From VRUE01 sp963805475 (GTDB lineage: Bacteria; Actinomycetota; Thermoleophilia; Solirubrobacterales; 70-9): 64,000 nucleotides of DNA. Below, piece by piece: positions 1-8,447 of the stretch. Location: assembly GCA_963805475.1 (NCBI GenBank), contig CAWDUO010000008.1, forward strand, positions 1 through 64,000. Reading direction: 5' to 3'. The translations under genes and the position numbers were made by a program. The stretch's first letter is position 1, and each line of letters opens with the position of its first letter. Below the pieces are notes generated by a model. That model was not told the DNA's origin and searched no databases. It was given only the letters and a program-made list of their open reading frames with translations.

Positions 1-1
1 C

Positions 2-1522
2 TTCCGCGAAGGCGGGAGGGCGCCGCTGATCAGCCCGCCGGGCTGCGGGTCCTTCGACACCGTGGCGAAGCTCTACCCCTACTCGGGCGGGCCCGCGGTC
101 ACTTCGACCTCGACCTTCCAGATCATCAGCGGGCCGAACAACAGCGGCTGCCCCTCGGGCGCCGTCCCCTTCCACCCCGGCTTCGAAGCCGGGACGCTGA
201 ACAACGCCGCCGGGCGCTATTCCCCCTTTGACATGCGGATCACCCGCGCCGACGGCGAACAGGACATCACCAAGCTCTCCTCGATCCTGCCCCCGGGGGT
301 GGTCGGCAAGATTGCCGGAGTGGCGCAGTGCTCTGAGGCCGGGATCGGGCAGGCGATGGGCCGTCAGGGCGCCCACGGCGGCCAGGAAGAGCTGAACGGC
401 CCCAGCTGCCCGGCGGCGTCGCAGATCGGCACGACCACGGCGGGCGCCGGGGTCGGCTCCCAGCTCACCTACGTCAAGGGCTTCCTCTACCTGGCCGGCC
501 CCTACCACGGCGACCCGCTCTCGGTCGTCTCGATCACCCCGGCGGTGGCCGGGCCCTTCGACGCCGGTGTCGTCGTCGTGCGGATCGCGCTGACGCTCAA
601 CCCGGTGACGGGCGAAGTCGAAGCCGACGGCTCGGCTTCGGACCCGATCCCCCACATCCTCAAGGGCATCCCGCTGAACGTGCGCGACCTGCGCGTCCAC
701 GCCAACCGCCCGGAATTCACCCTCAACGCGACCAGCTGCGAACCGCTGAGCGCCAGGGCGACCCTGTTCGGCGGCGGCACCGTGCTGGCGCCGACGGGCG
801 ATGCCCCGGTGAGCCTCAGCGCCCGCTACCAGGCGGCCGACTGCCAGGCGCTCGCCTTCAAGCCGAAGCTCGGGTTGAAGCTGAAGGGCGGCACGAAGCG
901 CGGCAAGTTCCCCGCCCTGCACGCCGTCTACACCCCCCGGGCGGGCGACGCCAACCTCAGCCGCCTCGCCCTGCGCTTCCCGAAGAGCGAGTTCATCGAA
1001 CAGGGCCACTTCCGCACGATCTGCACCAGGGTGCAGTTCGCCGCGGGGGCGGGCTTTGGCTCGCAGTGCCCCAAAGGCGCCGTCTACGGCCACGTCAAGG
1101 TCTGGACGCCGCTGCTGGACGAACCGCTCAAGGGCCCCGTCTACCTGCGCTCATCCAACCACAACCTCCCCGACGCGGTCTTCGCCCTGCACGGCCCGCC
1201 GAGCGCCGAAGTCGACCTCGAGGTGGCGGTCCGCATCGACTCCTCCCACGGCGGCCTGCGGGCGACGGTCGAAAACTCCCCCGACGCCCCGGTCAGCCGG
1301 GCGATAGTCAACATGCAGGGCGGCCAGAAGGGCCTGTTCGTCAACAGCACCAACCTCTGCGCCGGCAAGCACCGCGCCCACGCCAACGCCAAGGGGCAGA
1401 ACGGGCGCAAGAGCCTGACCAAGCCGCTGGTGCGGGCGCAGTGCAAGAAGGCGCACAAGAAGCGCCACAAGGGGCACCACAAGAAGAAGGGCGCCGGCAA
1501 GCACAAGGGCGGCAAGCGCTGA
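2..1522 (+). CDS. Secreted Lys/His-tailed surface protein, 5' end outside window
   Basis: The frame is open to the left edge, so the N terminus is missing; a GTG at 62 is internal, because the residues before it continue the same domain pattern. About 506 residues are visible. The fold shows Cys-Pro-containing beta-type repeats (CPSGAVPF, CPAASQIG, CPKGAVYG) and a C-terminal tail of about 40 residues dominated by Lys, His and Arg, ending KHKGGKR. It is a clear paralogue of the protein starting near 5319: both carry the shared strings WTPLLDEPL, GPVYLRSS and NGR before the basic tail. A role at the cell surface, for instance binding anionic wall polymers through the tail, is inference. No enzymatic motif was recognised. 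Confidence 0.8.
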   Translation, partial: FREGGRAPLISPPGCGSFDTVAKLYPYSGGPAVTSTSTFQIISGPNNSGCPSGAVPFHPGFEAGTLNNAAGRYSPFDMRITRADGEQDITKLSSILPPGVVGKIAGVAQCSEAGIGQAMGRQGAHGGQEELNGPSCPAASQIGTTTAGAGVGSQLTYVKGFLYLAGPYHGDPLSVVSITPAVAGPFDAGVVVVRIALTLNPVTGEVEADGSASDPIPHILKGIPLNVRDLRVHANRPEFTLNATSCEPLSARATLFGGGTVLAPTGDAPVSLSARYQAADCQALAFKPKLGLKLKGGTKRGKFPALHAVYTPRAGDANLSRLALRFPKSEFIEQGHFRTICTRVQFAAGAGFGSQCPKGAVYGHVKVWTPLLDEPLKGPVYLRSSNHNLPDAVFALHGPPSAEVDLEVAVRIDSSHGGLRATVENSPDAPVSRAIVNMQGGQKGLFVNSTNLCAGKHRAHANAKGQNGRKSLTKPLVRAQCKKAHKKRHKGHHKKKGAGKHKGGKR

Positions 1523-1537
1523 CCCGACCCGCCGCGA

Positions 1538-1575
1538 CGGCCCGGGCGGCGGCCTCTCCCCGGTCACCCGGGCCG
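1538..1575. terminator. GC-rich hairpin between convergent genes
   Basis: Perfect 9 bp arms CGGCCCGGG (1538-1546) and CCCGGGCCG (1567-1575) enclose a 20-base loop, in the 62-base gap between a plus-strand stop at 1522 and a minus-strand stop at 1585. There is no T-tract. A bidirectional terminator role is inferred from position. Confidence 0.45.
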
Positions 1576-1584
1576 CGCCGCCGC

Positions 1585-1991
1585 TCAGCCGTTGGGCGCC
1601 AGCTCCGCTGGCGTCACAACGAAGCCAAGCCGGTCGGTACCGCGCCGCAGCGGGCCGTCAAGCGTGACCAGCCGGCAGCCGAGCAGCCGCGCCAAAGCGA
1701 CGTACTCGGCGTCGTAGGTGCGGCCCCAGCCGAATTCCTCGGCGAGCTTCCAAGCTTCGCGCCCGAGCTGTGGCTCGTCGGCCCGGCGCACCCCGCAGGT
1801 TTCGAGTCGCTCATGCTGGGCCGCCGCGTGCTCGGGGCTGACCTTTCCGTTCAGCAGGCCGAGATGGATGGTGGAGCGCGCCTCCGACCACATCAGCGCG
1901 GGGGCGACGAGATCCTCGTCGCCGAAGGCCTTGAAGTCTTCGGCCCTGACGATCGACCCACCACGACGGTGGCATCGAGGACGAGGGTCAA
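1585..1991 (-). pseudogene. PIN-domain (VapC-like) toxin with a frameshift
   Basis: The C-terminal 120 residues form a PIN domain: APALMWSEARS, then TYDAEYVALARLLGCRLVTL with conserved acidic residues, ending ELAPNG. The N-terminal piece LVLDATVVV, with the first PIN aspartate, lies in another frame starting at TTG 1991. The two join if one base is restored near 1958-1961, in a GTGGTGGG run. The TTG overlaps the stop of the antitoxin gene, the usual coupling of such pairs. VapC-type toxins are endoribonucleases acting on RNA. Here the gene is either inactivated or carries a sequencing indel in a G run. Confidence 0.7.
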
Positions 1992-2188
1992 CGGCCCCGC
2001 CGCGACTCGTGCAACAGCGCCACCCAGTTTGGCACCGGCGTGCCGTCTTCGAACGTCTTCCAGGCCTCCGGAAGGCCGACCATGTCGTCGGCCTCCTCCG
2101 GCTCGGGCACGACCACGATCCGCGCCCTCGCCACCTGCGGGGCGGGGAGCGCGTCGACCTCACGGTGCAGCTGGTCACGAGTCGCCAT
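1988..2188 (-). CDS. Antitoxin of a PIN-type toxin-antitoxin pair
   Basis: This 66-residue acidic protein (MATRDQLHREVDAL at the start) is encoded directly upstream of the PIN toxin and overlaps its start. Size, charge, order and overlap all fit a VapB-type antitoxin that would bind the toxin and autoregulate the operon. I recognise no named DNA-binding fold in it, so the assignment rests mainly on context. The N-terminal helix and the central acidic stretch EPEEADD are its main visible features. Confidence 0.6.
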   Translation of the reverse strand: MATRDQLHREVDALPAPQVARARIVVVPEPEEADDMVGLPEAWKTFEDGTPVPNWVALLHESRRGR

Positions 2189-2294
2189 GTCCGGATTCTA
2201 CCGCCGCCCGTCCCCGGATCGCCCCACTGCAGTGGCCGAGGGTCAGCTCCGCGCGCACAGCTGGTGCGCGCCGCGCCGCGAAGTTGGGTCGCCC

Positions 2295-2510
2295 TTAACG
2301 ACCGTGCTTTGCGATCAGTCTCATGTCGGCTTCGGGAACCTGGATCAGATCCAGCATCGCCCCCGGCGGCTCGGCTTCGGAGATCTCGACCTGCTTGACG
2401 TCGCCGTAGTCGCTCACGACGGTCCCGGTCGTTCCCGCCGGCCATTTACCGATCTTCTCGCGCAGAGCCACGAAGTCGTGCTCGACGATCGCATGTTTGA
2501 CGGTAGCCAT
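2295..2510 (-). CDS. DUF4926-like small protein
   Basis: A 71-residue protein with the pattern HDFVALREKIGKWPAGTTG, TVVSDYGDVKQVEISEAE and a hydrophobic end, typical of small SH3-like DUF4926 proteins (family recognition from memory, not a search). It lies 12 bases downstream of a DUF6883-like gene on the same strand, so the two probably form one transcript. Such pairs often sit among toxin-antitoxin genes; an immunity or antitoxin role is plausible but unproven. The ATG is at 2510. Confidence 0.6.
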   Translation of the reverse strand: MATVKHAIVEHDFVALREKIGKWPAGTTGTVVSDYGDVKQVEISEAEPPGAMLDLIQVPEADMRLIAKHGR

Positions 2511-2522
2511 ACCCGAACAAGT

Positions 2523-2897
2523 TTAGGGCCTGACGTAAGCGCTCACAAGGCGCGGCGCGGCTCCCTCGTCGGTCAGCTCCCAGACCGTCCGCACGTCGAC
2601 CAGCCGATCTTCCTGATCGCCCAGGCCCCGCACCGGCACGTCGATGGTGCAGTTGACGCCGTGGGGCGCGTTGTCGCGGACGGCGTCGATCGACGCCGTC
2701 GCGATACCGGCGAGGATCGCCCCTTCCAGGTGCTCCACATTCTCCGCTGTGATCCCGAGGATGCGCTCGAAGCCACGCGCCTTCGGCCCGCCCCTCTCGT
2801 GCGTCGTGTCCAACGAGTAGCCGAGCAGCTTCTCCTCGATTCCGAAGGCGTCCGCGGCCCTCGGCAGCACCTCTCCAATCTTCGGCGGCCATCCCAC
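2523..2897 (-). CDS. DUF6883-like protein, candidate toxin partner
   Basis: This 124-residue protein begins at GTG 2897. Its core (KLLGYSLDTTHERGGPKARG, then FERILGITAENVEHLEGAIL) matches my memory of DUF6883, a small domain often found at the C terminus of polymorphic toxins or alone next to DUF4926 genes. The second half (NCTIDVPVRGLGDQ, RTVWEL) is beta-rich. It lies upstream of the DUF4926-like gene in a probable two-gene operon. Biochemical activity is unknown; the toxin idea comes from family context only. Confidence 0.6.
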   Translation of the reverse strand: MGWPPKIGEVLPRAADAFGIEEKLLGYSLDTTHERGGPKARGFERILGITAENVEHLEGAILAGIATASIDAVRDNAPHGVNCTIDVPVRGLGDQEDRLVDVRTVWELTDEGAAPRLVSAYVRP

Positions 2898-2998
2898 AGC
2901 GGCCCGACTCTAATCGCTGTTCGATTGTCGTTGTCCGCCGCCGCCAGGGGTGTGCGCGGGGCCGCGTGGAGACCTCTAAAACCAGACCTCGCCGCGCC

Positions 2999-3088
2999 TC
3001 AGCGGTACTGCTCCCAGGAGAAGCCCGCCTTGGCCTCCTCCTCCGAGAGGGCGTCGACACGCTCGTGCAGCTTCTCCTTCGCGGTCAC
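2999..3088 (-). CDS. Short antitoxin-like fragment
   Basis: A 29-residue frame from GTG 3088 reads TAKEKLHERVDALSEEEA and stops after SWEQYR. The opening resembles the first helix of small toxin-antitoxin antitoxins, but the usual following region is missing and no partner toxin lies downstream. It is probably a remnant or a very short peptide gene. The 101 bases between it and the gene ending at 2897 hold nothing else recognisable. Confidence 0.3.
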   Translation of the reverse strand: MTAKEKLHERVDALSEEEAKAGFSWEQYR

Positions 3089-3148
3089 CGGCACCCCGAT
3101 TTTACCGGCATCCGCCCTCGAAACCACCTCCCAAGGTAAAACCACCCC

Positions 3149-3784
3149 ATGAACGACGCCCCGACACCCTCCCAACTCCCCGACCCCGGTTCCTCGCGCC
3201 AGCTGCGCATTCTCTACACCGCGCTGCTCGTCCTCGTGATCGCGCTGATCGCCGCCGTGGTCGTGTGGATCGTCGACGGGAGCGGGGGAGGGGGCGGTGG
3301 CGGTGGTGAAGAAGAAACGGTGGAAGCGCCGCCCGGCGCGCCGCGCATCGTCAGCGCCGGCGAGCTGGGCGAAGCGGCGGCGGCGCGCAAGGCTCCGATC
3401 TACTGGGCCGGCGAACGGCCCGGCGCCGAATTGGAGCTGAGCGAAGCCGGCGAAGAAGCCGCGGGGGGAGGGGCGAGCCGCGCCTACGTCCGCTACCTGA
3501 CCGGCGGCGCGCAGGCCGGCGCCCCGCAGCCCGCCTACCTGACGATCGGCACCTACCGCGAGCCGCACGCCTACGAGGAACTGAAGGCCGGCGCGAAGCG
3601 CGGCGGCGGCAAGCTGCGCAAGGCCCCGGGCGGCCTCAGCGCCTGGGTCGATCCGCAGAGCCCGACCAGCGTCTACCTGGCCAAGCCGGGGAGCGAATAC
3701 CAGGTCGAGGTCTACGACCCGAGTCCCAAGGAAGCCCTCGCGGTGGCCCTCTCCCCGAAGCTCCAGCCGGCCCCCAGCGGCTGA
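3149..3784 (+). CDS. Single-pass membrane-anchored protein of unknown function
   Basis: A 211-residue protein. Residues 1-19 are polar, residues 20-43 form one strong transmembrane helix (LYTALLVLVIALIAAVVVW), then a glycine run and a Glu-rich linker lead to an extracytoplasmic domain of about 150 residues. That domain contains YLTIGTYREPHAYEEL and VYLAKPGSEYQVEVY, suggesting a small alpha/beta fold. The probable topology is N-in with the globular part outside. No family was recognised. It is flanked by toxin-antitoxin-like genes on the other strand. Confidence 0.75.
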   Translation: MNDAPTPSQLPDPGSSRQLRILYTALLVLVIALIAAVVVWIVDGSGGGGGGGGEEETVEAPPGAPRIVSAGELGEAAAARKAPIYWAGERPGAELELSEAGEEAAGGGASRAYVRYLTGGAQAGAPQPAYLTIGTYREPHAYEELKAGAKRGGGKLRKAPGGLSAWVDPQSPTSVYLAKPGSEYQVEVYDPSPKEALAVALSPKLQPAPSG

Positions 3785-3814
3785 TTTGCCGTGAGCGACC
3801 GCTCCCGCTCAGCC

Positions 3815-4054
3815 TCAGGCGGCGTTGCGCACCAGCTCGGCGACGATCTCGCCGGGAGCCAGCCCGCGCTCGGCCGCGAGCGCGTCCAGACGCGCCGCGT
3901 CCTCGCCGCTGACGCGCACCACGCGCGTCAGCTTTCCGCTTGGGCTCCCCTCATGGCTCTCGACGTACCGCGAGTCCGCCGGATCGATCGACGCCAAGAA
4001 GGCGTCGAAGTCGCCGGGCTGGGGATCGGGGTCTGTCCAGGGATCCTTGGCCAT
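3815..4054 (-). CDS. Ribbon-helix-helix-type antitoxin candidate
   Basis: A 79-residue protein: an acidic, Pro-rich N-terminal half (DPWTDPDPQPGDFDAFLA) and a C-terminal half, TRVVRVSGEDAARLDALAAE followed by RGLAPGEIVAELV, that looks like a ribbon-helix-helix DNA-binding unit. This arrangement resembles BrnA-type antitoxins. It follows the putative toxin gene by 3 bases, which matches the toxin-first order of BrnTA systems. Autoregulatory DNA binding is inferred from the family. Confidence 0.6.
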   Translation of the reverse strand: MAKDPWTDPDPQPGDFDAFLASIDPADSRYVESHEGSPSGKLTRVVRVSGEDAARLDALAAERGLAPGEIVAELVRNAA

Positions 4055-4057
4055 CGC

Positions 4058-4342
4058 TCAGCTTCCCAGCATTCTAAGCTCCTCGTCGCCGGCCGTCCAG
4101 CCGGTGACGACCAGCCAGCTGGTGGGTTCGATCGTCTGCTCGATCACCAGCGTCAACGCCCGACCGCCGTTCGTGCGGCCGATCAGCAGTCGCCGCACCG
4201 GCTCCTCGGCCGCCGCGGGGTTGTGCACCGTCACGTTGGCGTTGGCGAGCAACTGTGCGATCTCCGCGTCGGAGATGCCTCGTCTACCCAGCTTCCCGGC
4301 GGCGACGTCGGTCACCAGCAGCTCGTGAACGACATCGGCCAC
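4058..4342 (-). CDS. BrnT-like toxin candidate
   Basis: A 94-residue protein starting at GTG 4342. It contains GISDAEIAQLLANANVTVHN, a central RRLLIGRTNGGRALTLVIEQ and WLVVTGWTAGDEE, the helix-strand order expected for small ribonuclease-type toxins of the BrnT/RelE-like group. It stands directly upstream of the ribbon-helix-helix gene. The family call is by pattern and arrangement only; catalytic residues cannot be assigned with certainty. Confidence 0.55.
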   Translation of the reverse strand: MADVVHELLVTDVAAGKLGRRGISDAEIAQLLANANVTVHNPAAAEEPVRRLLIGRTNGGRALTLVIEQTIEPTSWLVVTGWTAGDEELRMLGS

Positions 4343-4431
4343 GTGCGCACCCTATCTGCCAGTCAGGCCCGTGCAATCACCCCTGAGCAGCACCCTCCAC
4401 GCCCCCGCCGGCGGTTTGATTCCCTAGAGCC

Positions 4432-5178
4432 ATGAACGAGCCGGCCGTCACACCACACCGCCCCCGCCTGGCGCTCTGCGCCGTCCTCGCGCTGCTGCTG
4501 GTGCTCGGCCTGGCGGCGTGCGGGTCCTCCTCCAACTCGAATTCGACGACTAGCGAAGCGACCTCGGCGCAGAAGGCCGGCGGCGGCGCGGGCTCGGAGG
4601 GCGCCATGAAGCAGGGCGGGAGCGGCGGCGAAGGGAAGGCGCAGTCCGGCTCGGGCGGCGGCGGCTCCGCGGAACCGGGGAGCGGCGCGCGCTCCGAAGA
4701 AGCGGCCGAATTCCACCCCAAGCCCCACCACGACTCCGGCGGCGGCTCGGCGCAGTTCATGGTCAAGGGCGGCGACAACAGCGTGCAGGAATACGGCGAA
4801 GAGGCGAGCGAATCCGAGCTTCAGGCGGCCGCGGCCGCCCTGCACGGCTTCCTCGACGCCCGCGCAACGGGCAACTGGGCTGCCGCCTGCGGGTACCTGG
4901 CGAAGTCGGTCACCGAATCGTTCGAGCAGCTCGCCGCCCAGGCGAAGGGCGGCGAAGGCGGGGGCTGCGCCAGGATCCTCGAAAAGCTGACCAACCCGGC
5001 CGCGAAGGGGGCGATGAAGGCCGAAGCGGCAAAGGCCGACATCGGCTCGCTGCGCGTGCAAGGCGGCCGCTCCTTCGTCATCTACAGCGGCCCGGGGGGC
5101 ACGGTCCTGGCGATGCCGATGGCGACCGAAGGCGGCGCCTGGAAGGTCGCCAGCCTGGCCGGCACGCCGCTCTCGTGA
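4432..5178 (+). CDS. Putative lipoprotein with Ser/Gly-rich linker
   Basis: A 248-residue protein. A basic N terminus and hydrophobic stretch (ALCAVLALLLVLGLAACGSS) end in a lipobox LAAC with Cys at about residue 26, so lipid anchoring outside the membrane is expected. About 75 residues of Ser/Gly/Glu-rich low complexity follow. The C-terminal 120 residues form a helical then beta domain (ELQAAAAALHGFLDARATGN, VTESFEQLAAQ, FVIYSGPGGTVLAMPM) of the NTF2-like type seen in many secreted actinobacterial proteins. Function is unknown. Confidence 0.75.
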   Translation: MNEPAVTPHRPRLALCAVLALLLVLGLAACGSSSNSNSTTSEATSAQKAGGGAGSEGAMKQGGSGGEGKAQSGSGGGGSAEPGSGARSEEAAEFHPKPHHDSGGGSAQFMVKGGDNSVQEYGEEASESELQAAAAALHGFLDARATGNWAAACGYLAKSVTESFEQLAAQAKGGEGGGCARILEKLTNPAAKGAMKAEAAKADIGSLRVQGGRSFVIYSGPGGTVLAMPMATEGGAWKVASLAGTPLS

Positions 5179-5318
5179 AGCCTCCCGGATCGGGCGATGC
5201 TGCGCTCTGCCCGGGCGTCTCGCCGCGCTAACATCCACTTGGAGCAATCGTCACGAGCCCGGCCCGCGGGACCGCCCGGCCCAGGCGCTTGCTTCCGGCG
5301 TGCAGGGCGCCGTCGCGG

Positions 5319-8300
5319 ATGGGATCGAGAAGGGCAAGAGAGCGTCCGAACGCAGCGCATCCGCGCTGCCCTTCCGTGCTGGGGACAATCGCCAGCGTCC
5401 TTCTCCTCGCCCTCCTCGCGCTGGGCCCCCTGACGTCCCCCGCCGAGGGCTCGTTCGGCTTCAAGTCCGTCGGCCTCGCCTTCAGCGAAGAAGACTCCTC
5501 GCCCGCCACCGAGGCCGGTTCCCACCCATTCTCCTGGACGATCGGCCTCGCCCTCAACACCACCGGCGGCGGGGGGGAAGCGCTGCCCGACGGCGACCTC
5601 AAGGACCTCCGCGTGCAGCTGCCGCCGGGCCTGGTCGGGGCGCCCGATCTGGTCCCCCACTGCTCCCACGCCGACTTCACAGCCGAAAGCTGCCCCGCGG
5701 CCAGCGAAGTCGGCTCGGTCGGCTTGCAGCTCGACCAGGGCGAAGGCGAGGAAGCCCTGACGGTCCCCCTGTACAACCTCGAGCCGCTGCCGGGGAACGC
5801 CGCCGAGCTCGCCTTCACCGCCGCGAACGTGCCGGTTGTCGTCGGTATCCGGATCAAGCCCGGCCCCCCCTACAACCTGATCGCCCAGATCACCAACGCC
5901 TCGCAGGTGGCCGCCCTCTTCGGCGCCACGCTCACGGTCCACGGGGTGCTGGGCGATGCGCCCTTCCTCACCCTGCCCCGCAGCTGCGCGCCCGCCGGCG
6001 CGACCTTCGAAGCCGATTCCTGGGAGGCGCCGGGCGCCTGGGTCAGCTCCCGGCCGCCCGAGCTCGCCTTCACCGACTGCGCCGGCCTCGGCTTCTCCCC
6101 GACCCTCACGGTCCGCCCGACGACCGCCGACGCCGACGCCCCGAGCGGCCTCGACCTCACCCTCGAAGCCCCCGACGAAGGCCTCACGTCCGCGACTCGC
6201 ACCGCCGACGCCGACCTCGCGAAGGCCGTGCTGGAGCTGCCCGAAGGGATGAGGATCAACCCGGCGGTCGCCGCCGGCCTGGCCGCCTGCAGCGAAGGCC
6301 AGCTGGCCGCCGAGACGCTCGTCTCGGCGCCGGGCGAAGGCTGCCCCGAGGCGTCCAAGATCGGCGCCGCGGAAGTCGAGACGCCTCTGCTGGACGGGCC
6401 GGTGGCGGGCTCGATCTACGTCGCCCAGCCCCACCGCAACCTCGCCGGGGACGCCCTCTTCGCGATCTACGTCGTGCTCAAGGAACCGCGGCGCGGCATC
6501 CTTCTGGAGCAGGCGGCGCGGATCGAGCCCGACCCGCGCAGCGGCCGCCTCGTGGCCACGCTCGACGGGCTCCCGCCGCTCCCCTTCGCCCGGCTCGAGC
6601 TGCGCCTGCGCGAAGGCCCGCGCGGCCTCCTGGTCACCCCGGACGGCTGCGCCACCCACACCGCGACCTACGAGCTCACTCCCTCTTCGGGCGCCGCGCC
6701 CCTGCTCGGCCAGAGCGCCTTCAGCACGGATCGCGCCTGCGCTCCTCCCGCCTTCGCCCCCGCTCTGTCGGCGGGCGCCGCGAGCCCGTGGGCCGGCGCC
6801 GCTTCCCCGTTCGTCTTCGACCTGCTCAGCGGCGATCGGGAACAGAACCTCTCCGGCCTCTCTCTCGCCCTGCCGCCGGGCCTGGCCGCGGACCTCGCCG
6901 GGACGCCGTCCTGCCCCGACGACCTCGCCGCGACCGGCGCCTGTCCCGGCGCCTCACGCGTCGGCTACGCTCGCGTGGCCGCCGGCCCCGGCCCGACGCC
7001 GCTCTGGATACCCGAAGCGGGCAGGGCGCCCAGCGCCGTCTACCTCGCGGGCCCCTATGACGGCGCGCCCTTCAGCCTCCTTATCGTCGTCCCCGTGCAG
7101 GCCGGCCCCTTCGATCTCGGCGCCGTCCTCACCCGCGTCGCGATCCGGATCGACCCGCTCAGCGCCCGGGCCACGATCGACGTCGGCCCGCTTCCCCAGA
7201 TCATCGCCGGCGTCCCGATCGATTACCGCTCGCTGCGCGTCGTCCTCGACCGTCCGGGCTTCGTCATCAACCCGACGAGCTGCGCCGCAACGGCGTTCGC
7301 CGGCTCGGCCACCTCCTCGCAGGGCGCCTCGGCGCCGCTCTCGGATCGCTTCCAGGTCGGCGGCTGCGCGGCGCTCGGCTTCAAGCCGCGCCTCGCGATC
7401 CGCCTGCTCGCCCGCCGCGCGCACCGCGGCGCCCACCCGCGGCTGCGGGCGGTGCTGCGGCCGCGGGCGGGAGACGCGAACGTGCGGCGGATCGCGGTGA
7501 CGCTGCCGGGCGGCGAGCTGCTGGAGAACTCCCACATCCGCCGGCTCTGCACGCGCGAGCAGTTCGCGGCGGGCGGGGGAGGGGGCGCGGGGTGCCCGCG
7601 CGGCTCGGTCTACGGCCGGGTGCGCGCCTGGACGCCGCTGCTGGACGAACCGCTGAGCGGCCCCGTCTACCTGCGCTCCTCGTCCCACAGGCTGCCCGAC
7701 CTCGTCCTCGCCCTGCGCGGCCAGGTCGACCTGATCGCGGTCGGGCACGTCACCTCGGTCGGGCTGGGACGCGGCCGCGGCGCGATCCGCGCCGTCTTCC
7801 CCAGCCTCCCCGACGCGCCGCTCTCCCGTGTCGTGCTCGAGCTGCAGGGCGGCAGGAGGGGCCTGCTGGTCAACAGCGCCGACCTCTGCCGCGGCAGGCG
7901 CCGGGCGAGGGTCAAGGCGGCGGGCCATAACGGCCGGACGAGCGAACTCAAGCCCCTGGCGCGGCCGAACAAGTGCGGCAAGGCGCACCGCAAGAAGCAC
8001 AAGCGGGTGCGCCATGAACGCAACAAGGGCAAGAAGCACAATCACCGAGCCAAGAGAGGAGCGGTGCGCCAGAGGCGCCCACCGGGGCTGGTGGCGGTAG
8101 TGGTGGGCTGCCTCGACGAGAAGACGGCGGGCGTGTGGAGAGCCGGCCTTGGTGATGGGCCCGCGCTGGCGGCGCTCACCGGAGGAGTGCTCGGAGGGCA
8201 CGATGCCGAAATAGGCCATCAGCGACGCCGGGCGCTCAAAGCGCCTCGGTCCCCGCCTCTGCGACAGGCCAAGCGCCGTCGCGTGTGGATGCCGCGCAGG

Positions 8301-8447
8301 CAGCGCATCCGGGCGATCGTTCAGCCAGGGCGACTAGGCCACAGCTCTCGATCGCCCGCTCAGAAGCGCGGCGGCGCTGTTCGAGCGCCACCACCGCGGC
8401 CAGGTAGTCCTCGAGCACGGCCCGCGAGGCCCCGTCGGGGAACCTGA
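5319..8447 (+). CDS. Large secreted multi-domain protein with an IS-derived C-terminal extension
   Basis: About 1042 residues from ATG 5319; GTG 5376 is an alternative start just before the signal peptide (VLLLALLALGPLTSPAEG). The body carries at least two copies of a Cys-Pro repeat domain (CPAASEVGSVGL, CPEASKIGAAEV, CPGASRVGYARV) and ends in the basic tail shared with the paralogue at the left edge. The tail should stop near 8060 (KGKKHNHRAKR), but the frame stays open for about 125 further residues. Those read antisense through a decayed transposase remnant. The original stop was probably lost at the junction. Cell-surface location is inferred; no enzyme motif was seen. Confidence 0.75.
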   Translation: MGSRRARERPNAAHPRCPSVLGTIASVLLLALLALGPLTSPAEGSFGFKSVGLAFSEEDSSPATEAGSHPFSWTIGLALNTTGGGGEALPDGDLKDLRVQLPPGLVGAPDLVPHCSHADFTAESCPAASEVGSVGLQLDQGEGEEALTVPLYNLEPLPGNAAELAFTAANVPVVVGIRIKPGPPYNLIAQITNASQVAALFGATLTVHGVLGDAPFLTLPRSCAPAGATFEADSWEAPGAWVSSRPPELAFTDCAGLGFSPTLTVRPTTADADAPSGLDLTLEAPDEGLTSATRTADADLAKAVLELPEGMRINPAVAAGLAACSEGQLAAETLVSAPGEGCPEASKIGAAEVETPLLDGPVAGSIYVAQPHRNLAGDALFAIYVVLKEPRRGILLEQAARIEPDPRSGRLVATLDGLPPLPFARLELRLREGPRGLLVTPDGCATHTATYELTPSSGAAPLLGQSAFSTDRACAPPAFAPALSAGAASPWAGAASPFVFDLLSGDREQNLSGLSLALPPGLAADLAGTPSCPDDLAATGACPGASRVGYARVAAGPGPTPLWIPEAGRAPSAVYLAGPYDGAPFSLLIVVPVQAGPFDLGAVLTRVAIRIDPLSARATIDVGPLPQIIAGVPIDYRSLRVVLDRPGFVINPTSCAATAFAGSATSSQGASAPLSDRFQVGGCAALGFKPRLAIRLLARRAHRGAHPRLRAVLRPRAGDANVRRIAVTLPGGELLENSHIRRLCTREQFAAGGGGGAGCPRGSVYGRVRAWTPLLDEPLSGPVYLRSSSHRLPDLVLALRGQVDLIAVGHVTSVGLGRGRGAIRAVFPSLPDAPLSRVVLELQGGRRGLLVNSADLCRGRRRARVKAAGHNGRTSELKPLARPNKCGKAHRKKHKRVRHERNKGKKHNHRAKRGAVRQRRPPGLVAVVVGCLDEKTAGVWRAGLGDGPALAALTGGVLGGHDAEIGHQRRRALKAPRSPPLRQAKRRRVWMPRRQRIRAIVQPGRLGHSSRSPAQKRGGAVRAPPPRPGSPRARPARPRRGT

